NCBI GenBank assembly: GCA_964425645.1
Contig: CAYRNC010000036.1
Span: 1 to 15,337 of the forward strand
DNA from: CAYRNC01 sp964425645
GTDB lineage: Bacteria; Bacillota; Clostridia; Peptostreptococcales; Anaerovoracaceae
Direction of reading: 5' to 3'
DNA: 15,337 bases
Part shown: in pieces, positions 13,852-15,337 of the stretch
How positions within the stretch are numbered: position 1 is the first letter of the stretch
Layout of the letters: every line of letters starts with the position of its first letter
Notes under the pieces: model-generated
What the model was told of the DNA's origin: nothing
Database searches by the model: none
The model's input: only the letters and a program-made list of their open reading frames with translations
Made by a program: the position numbers and the translations under genes

Positions 13852-13855
13852 ATAA
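13840..13855. repeat. Perfect 16-nt palindrome over the glyA -10 box
   Basis: TTATACTATAGTATAA is identical to its reverse complement and covers the -10 hexamer of the glyA promoter. It could be an operator or an A/T-rich coincidence, since -10 boxes are prone to be palindromic. Confidence 0.5.
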
Positions 13856-13897
13856 AGGAATATTCCAGTGATTATATAAGAGGAGAGACAATACGGT

Positions 13898-15154
13898 ATG
13901 AAGATGAAACGCTTAGAGAAGTCTGATCCTGTAATTAAAGCCATGATCCAAAGGGAAATGGACAGACAGGAAAATACTATCGAACTCATAGCATCAGAAA
14001 ATTTTACATCAAAAGCGGTAATGGAAGCTGCGGGAAGCGCATTGACAAACAAATATGCAGAAGGATATCCTGGTAAGAGATATTATGGCGGATGTGAGCA
14101 TGTAGATGAAGTAGAGGATTTGGCAAGGGAGCGTATGAAAGCGTTGTTCAATGCAGATCATGCGAATGTTCAGCCTCATTCGGGATCGAGCGCAAATATG
14201 GCGGCATACGCGGCCGTATTAAATAGCGGCGATACGGTGCTTGGAATGGATCTGTCAAACGGTGGACATTTGACCCACGGAAGTCCTGTTAATTTCTCGG
14301 GTATCAATTATAATTTTATACCTTATCGATTGAATCCCGTGACGGAAAAAATAGATTATGATCAAGTTAGAAAACTTGCAAAAGAACATCGGCCTAAGCT
14401 AATTGTGGCAGGGGCAAGCGCATATCCAAGGGTGATTGATGCAAAGATATTCAGAGAAATTGCAGATGAAACAGGGGCGCTTTTAATGGTGGATATGGCC
14501 CATTTTGCAGGTTTGGTTGCCGCAGGAATTCATCCAAATCCCGTTCCCTATGCACATATTGTTACGACAACTACCCATAAGACTTTGAGGGGACCGAGAG
14601 GCGGTGCGATATTATCAAAAAAAGAATTTGCCAAACAGATAGATAAGGCGGTTTTCCCCGGGCTGCAGGGTGGCCCGTTGATGCACATCATTGCCGCAAA
14701 AGCTGTTTGTTTTTGGGAGGCCGAAACACCCGAATTTGCCGAATACCAAAAAAGAGTAGTGAGAAACTGTCAAGTGCTGGCAAATGAACTGATGGACAAG
14801 GGTTTTCGTTTGGTATCCGGCGGAACGGATAATCATTTGATGCTTATAAACCTTACCGATAAGGGAATTACGGGAAAAGATGCTGAAAAATTGCTTGATG
14901 ATTGCGGGCTGACTACAAACAAGAACACCGTTCCAAACGATCCCTATGGACCTTTTGTCACGGGAGGAATCCGACTGGGAACCGCCGCAGGAACGACAAG
15001 GGGATTCAAAGAGGAGGAATTTAAAAAGATTGCCTCGGCTATTGCAATGGTCTTGAATCATCCGGGTGATGAGGGACATGCGACAAAGGCCGCCTTAATC
15101 GTTAAAAAGCTGTGCCGCAGCCATCCTTTATATGAACGATGCGGGATCCTATGA
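13898..15154 (+). CDS. glyA: Serine hydroxymethyltransferase GlyA
   Basis: GlyA is a PLP enzyme that interconverts serine and glycine with transfer of a one-carbon unit to tetrahydrofolate. The 418-aa product has the normal length and shows ENTIELIASENF (25-36), KYAEGYPGKRYYGGCE (52-67), NVQPHSGSSAN (90-100), the cofactor-binding VDMAHFAGL (Asp199, His202) and the Schiff-base Lys228 in VTTTTHKTLRGPRGG. The C-terminal substrate-domain sequence GGIRLGTAAGTTRGF is present. AGGAG (13881-13885) is 12 nt before the ATG, which is rather long; a second ATG two codons later would be further away still. It is divergent from trxA and appears to be transcribed alone, with a candidate terminator about 120 nt downstream. 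Confidence 0.97.
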   Translation: MKMKRLEKSDPVIKAMIQREMDRQENTIELIASENFTSKAVMEAAGSALTNKYAEGYPGKRYYGGCEHVDEVEDLARERMKALFNADHANVQPHSGSSANMAAYAAVLNSGDTVLGMDLSNGGHLTHGSPVNFSGINYNFIPYRLNPVTEKIDYDQVRKLAKEHRPKLIVAGASAYPRVIDAKIFREIADETGALLMVDMAHFAGLVAAGIHPNPVPYAHIVTTTTHKTLRGPRGGAILSKKEFAKQIDKAVFPGLQGGPLMHIIAAKAVCFWEAETPEFAEYQKRVVRNCQVLANELMDKGFRLVSGGTDNHLMLINLTDKGITGKDAEKLLDDCGLTTNKNTVPNDPYGPFVTGGIRLGTAAGTTRGFKEEEFKKIASAIAMVLNHPGDEGHATKAALIVKKLCRSHPLYERCGIL

Positions 15155-15178
15155 AATTATAAAAATAAGCCCCTGGGT

Positions 15179-15334
15179 TTAATGCCGCGGACCGCATAGA
15201 TATAAGTTGTGAATATCTGGCACAGTAAATTTGATCTTGGCAGTTAAAAAATCTTTGGCCTTGATATGATAGACTCCCCGGGGAGTTTTTGACGGCACCC
15301 ATAACTTGACCGACCCACTCCATATCTCTTGTAA
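15179..15334 (-). other. Unassigned minus-strand open frame after glyA
   Basis: A stop-free frame of 51 codons runs from a TAA at the window edge (15335-15337) to a TAA at 15179. Its translation contains protein-like stretches such as SVKLWVPSKTPRGVYHIKA and IKFTVPDIHNLYLCGPRH. There is no ATG; the first usable start is a GTG at 15298, with no clear Shine-Dalgarno. A second minus-strand frame (15102-15323) also stays open but overlaps the glyA 3' end and looks less like protein. It may be a gene remnant or chance. I recognise no family. Confidence 0.2.
15271..15290 (+). terminator. Candidate intrinsic terminator downstream of glyA
   Basis: The perfect palindrome ACTCCCCGGGGAGT (15273-15286) can fold as a GC-rich stem with a CCGG loop, extended by a G-U and an A-U pair, and runs into five T (15286-15290). 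It lies about 120 nt after the glyA stop. The U tract is short because part of it pairs with the stem. Confidence 0.4.
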
Positions 15335-15337
15335 TTA

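Noticed and set aside
15102..15323. 73-codon minus-strand frame overlapping the glyA 3' end
   Set aside because: It overlaps glyA antisense, its composition is not protein-like and no ribosome-binding site is evident.
1..15337. Mobile element, CRISPR array, toxin-antitoxin or phage defence system
   Set aside because: I found no transposase, integrase, direct-repeat array or effector-like genes. All larger genes are chromosomal housekeeping or signalling types.

Overview
This window reads as chromosomal core DNA of an anaerobic, endospore-forming Firmicute (class Clostridia or a close relative). The evidence is a full-length spoIVA, the der-plsY-gpsA order, strong purine-rich Shine-Dalgarno sequences, sigma-A-type promoters, and a mixture of ATG, GTG and TTG starts. 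I see no insertion sequence, phage gene, CRISPR array, tRNA or rRNA. A run of 10 N inside spoIVA shows that this is a scaffolded draft assembly.

Layout. Positions 1-2642 (+) hold the 3' part of der, then plsY and gpsA: ribosome assembly followed by glycerol-3-phosphate synthesis and acylation for phospholipids. A threonine ammonia-lyase with one ACT domain (2639-3877, -) converges on gpsA with a 4-nt overlap. It is divergent from miaB (4124-5452, +), and a promoter for each lies in the shared spacer. A minus-strand block then runs from about 9770 down to 5457: an unrecognised 213-aa protein (9065-9706), a 25-codon membrane-type peptide (8876-8953), an HD-GYP membrane protein (7486-8805), a DUF5317-type membrane protein (6877-7470) and a purB of the clade that includes animal enzymes (5457-6884). 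spoIVA (9914-11401, +) is divergent from that block. A second minus-strand block contains trxA (13411-13737), cls (11915-13375) and a YdcZ-type DMT protein (11421-11858). Divergent from trxA, glyA (13898-15154, +) closes the window.

The most interesting part is the 8826-9801 segment around the HD-GYP operon. Its promoter (perfect TTGACA, 17-bp spacer, TAAAAT) overlaps one of two near-identical TGACA/TGTCA dyads about 31 bp apart. Downstream, between the 213-aa gene and the HD-GYP gene, the RNA could fold into mutually exclusive hairpins around the ribosome-binding site and start of the 25-aa peptide. A terminator-like hairpin with a U tract stands directly before the HD-GYP gene. A 9-nt segment upstream of the peptide is exactly complementary to the 5' arm of that hairpin, which is the arrangement of a transcription attenuator. 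If real, a small leader peptide and an RNA switch would gate synthesis of a cyclic-di-GMP phosphodiesterase. This is read by eye and not folded by computer.

Most other genes are ordinary housekeeping functions. Smaller oddities are a hairpin that buries the Shine-Dalgarno of the DMT gene, a 15-codon ORF coupled to miaB by an ATGA overlap, a perfect 16-nt palindrome over the glyA -10 box, and an unassigned open frame after glyA.
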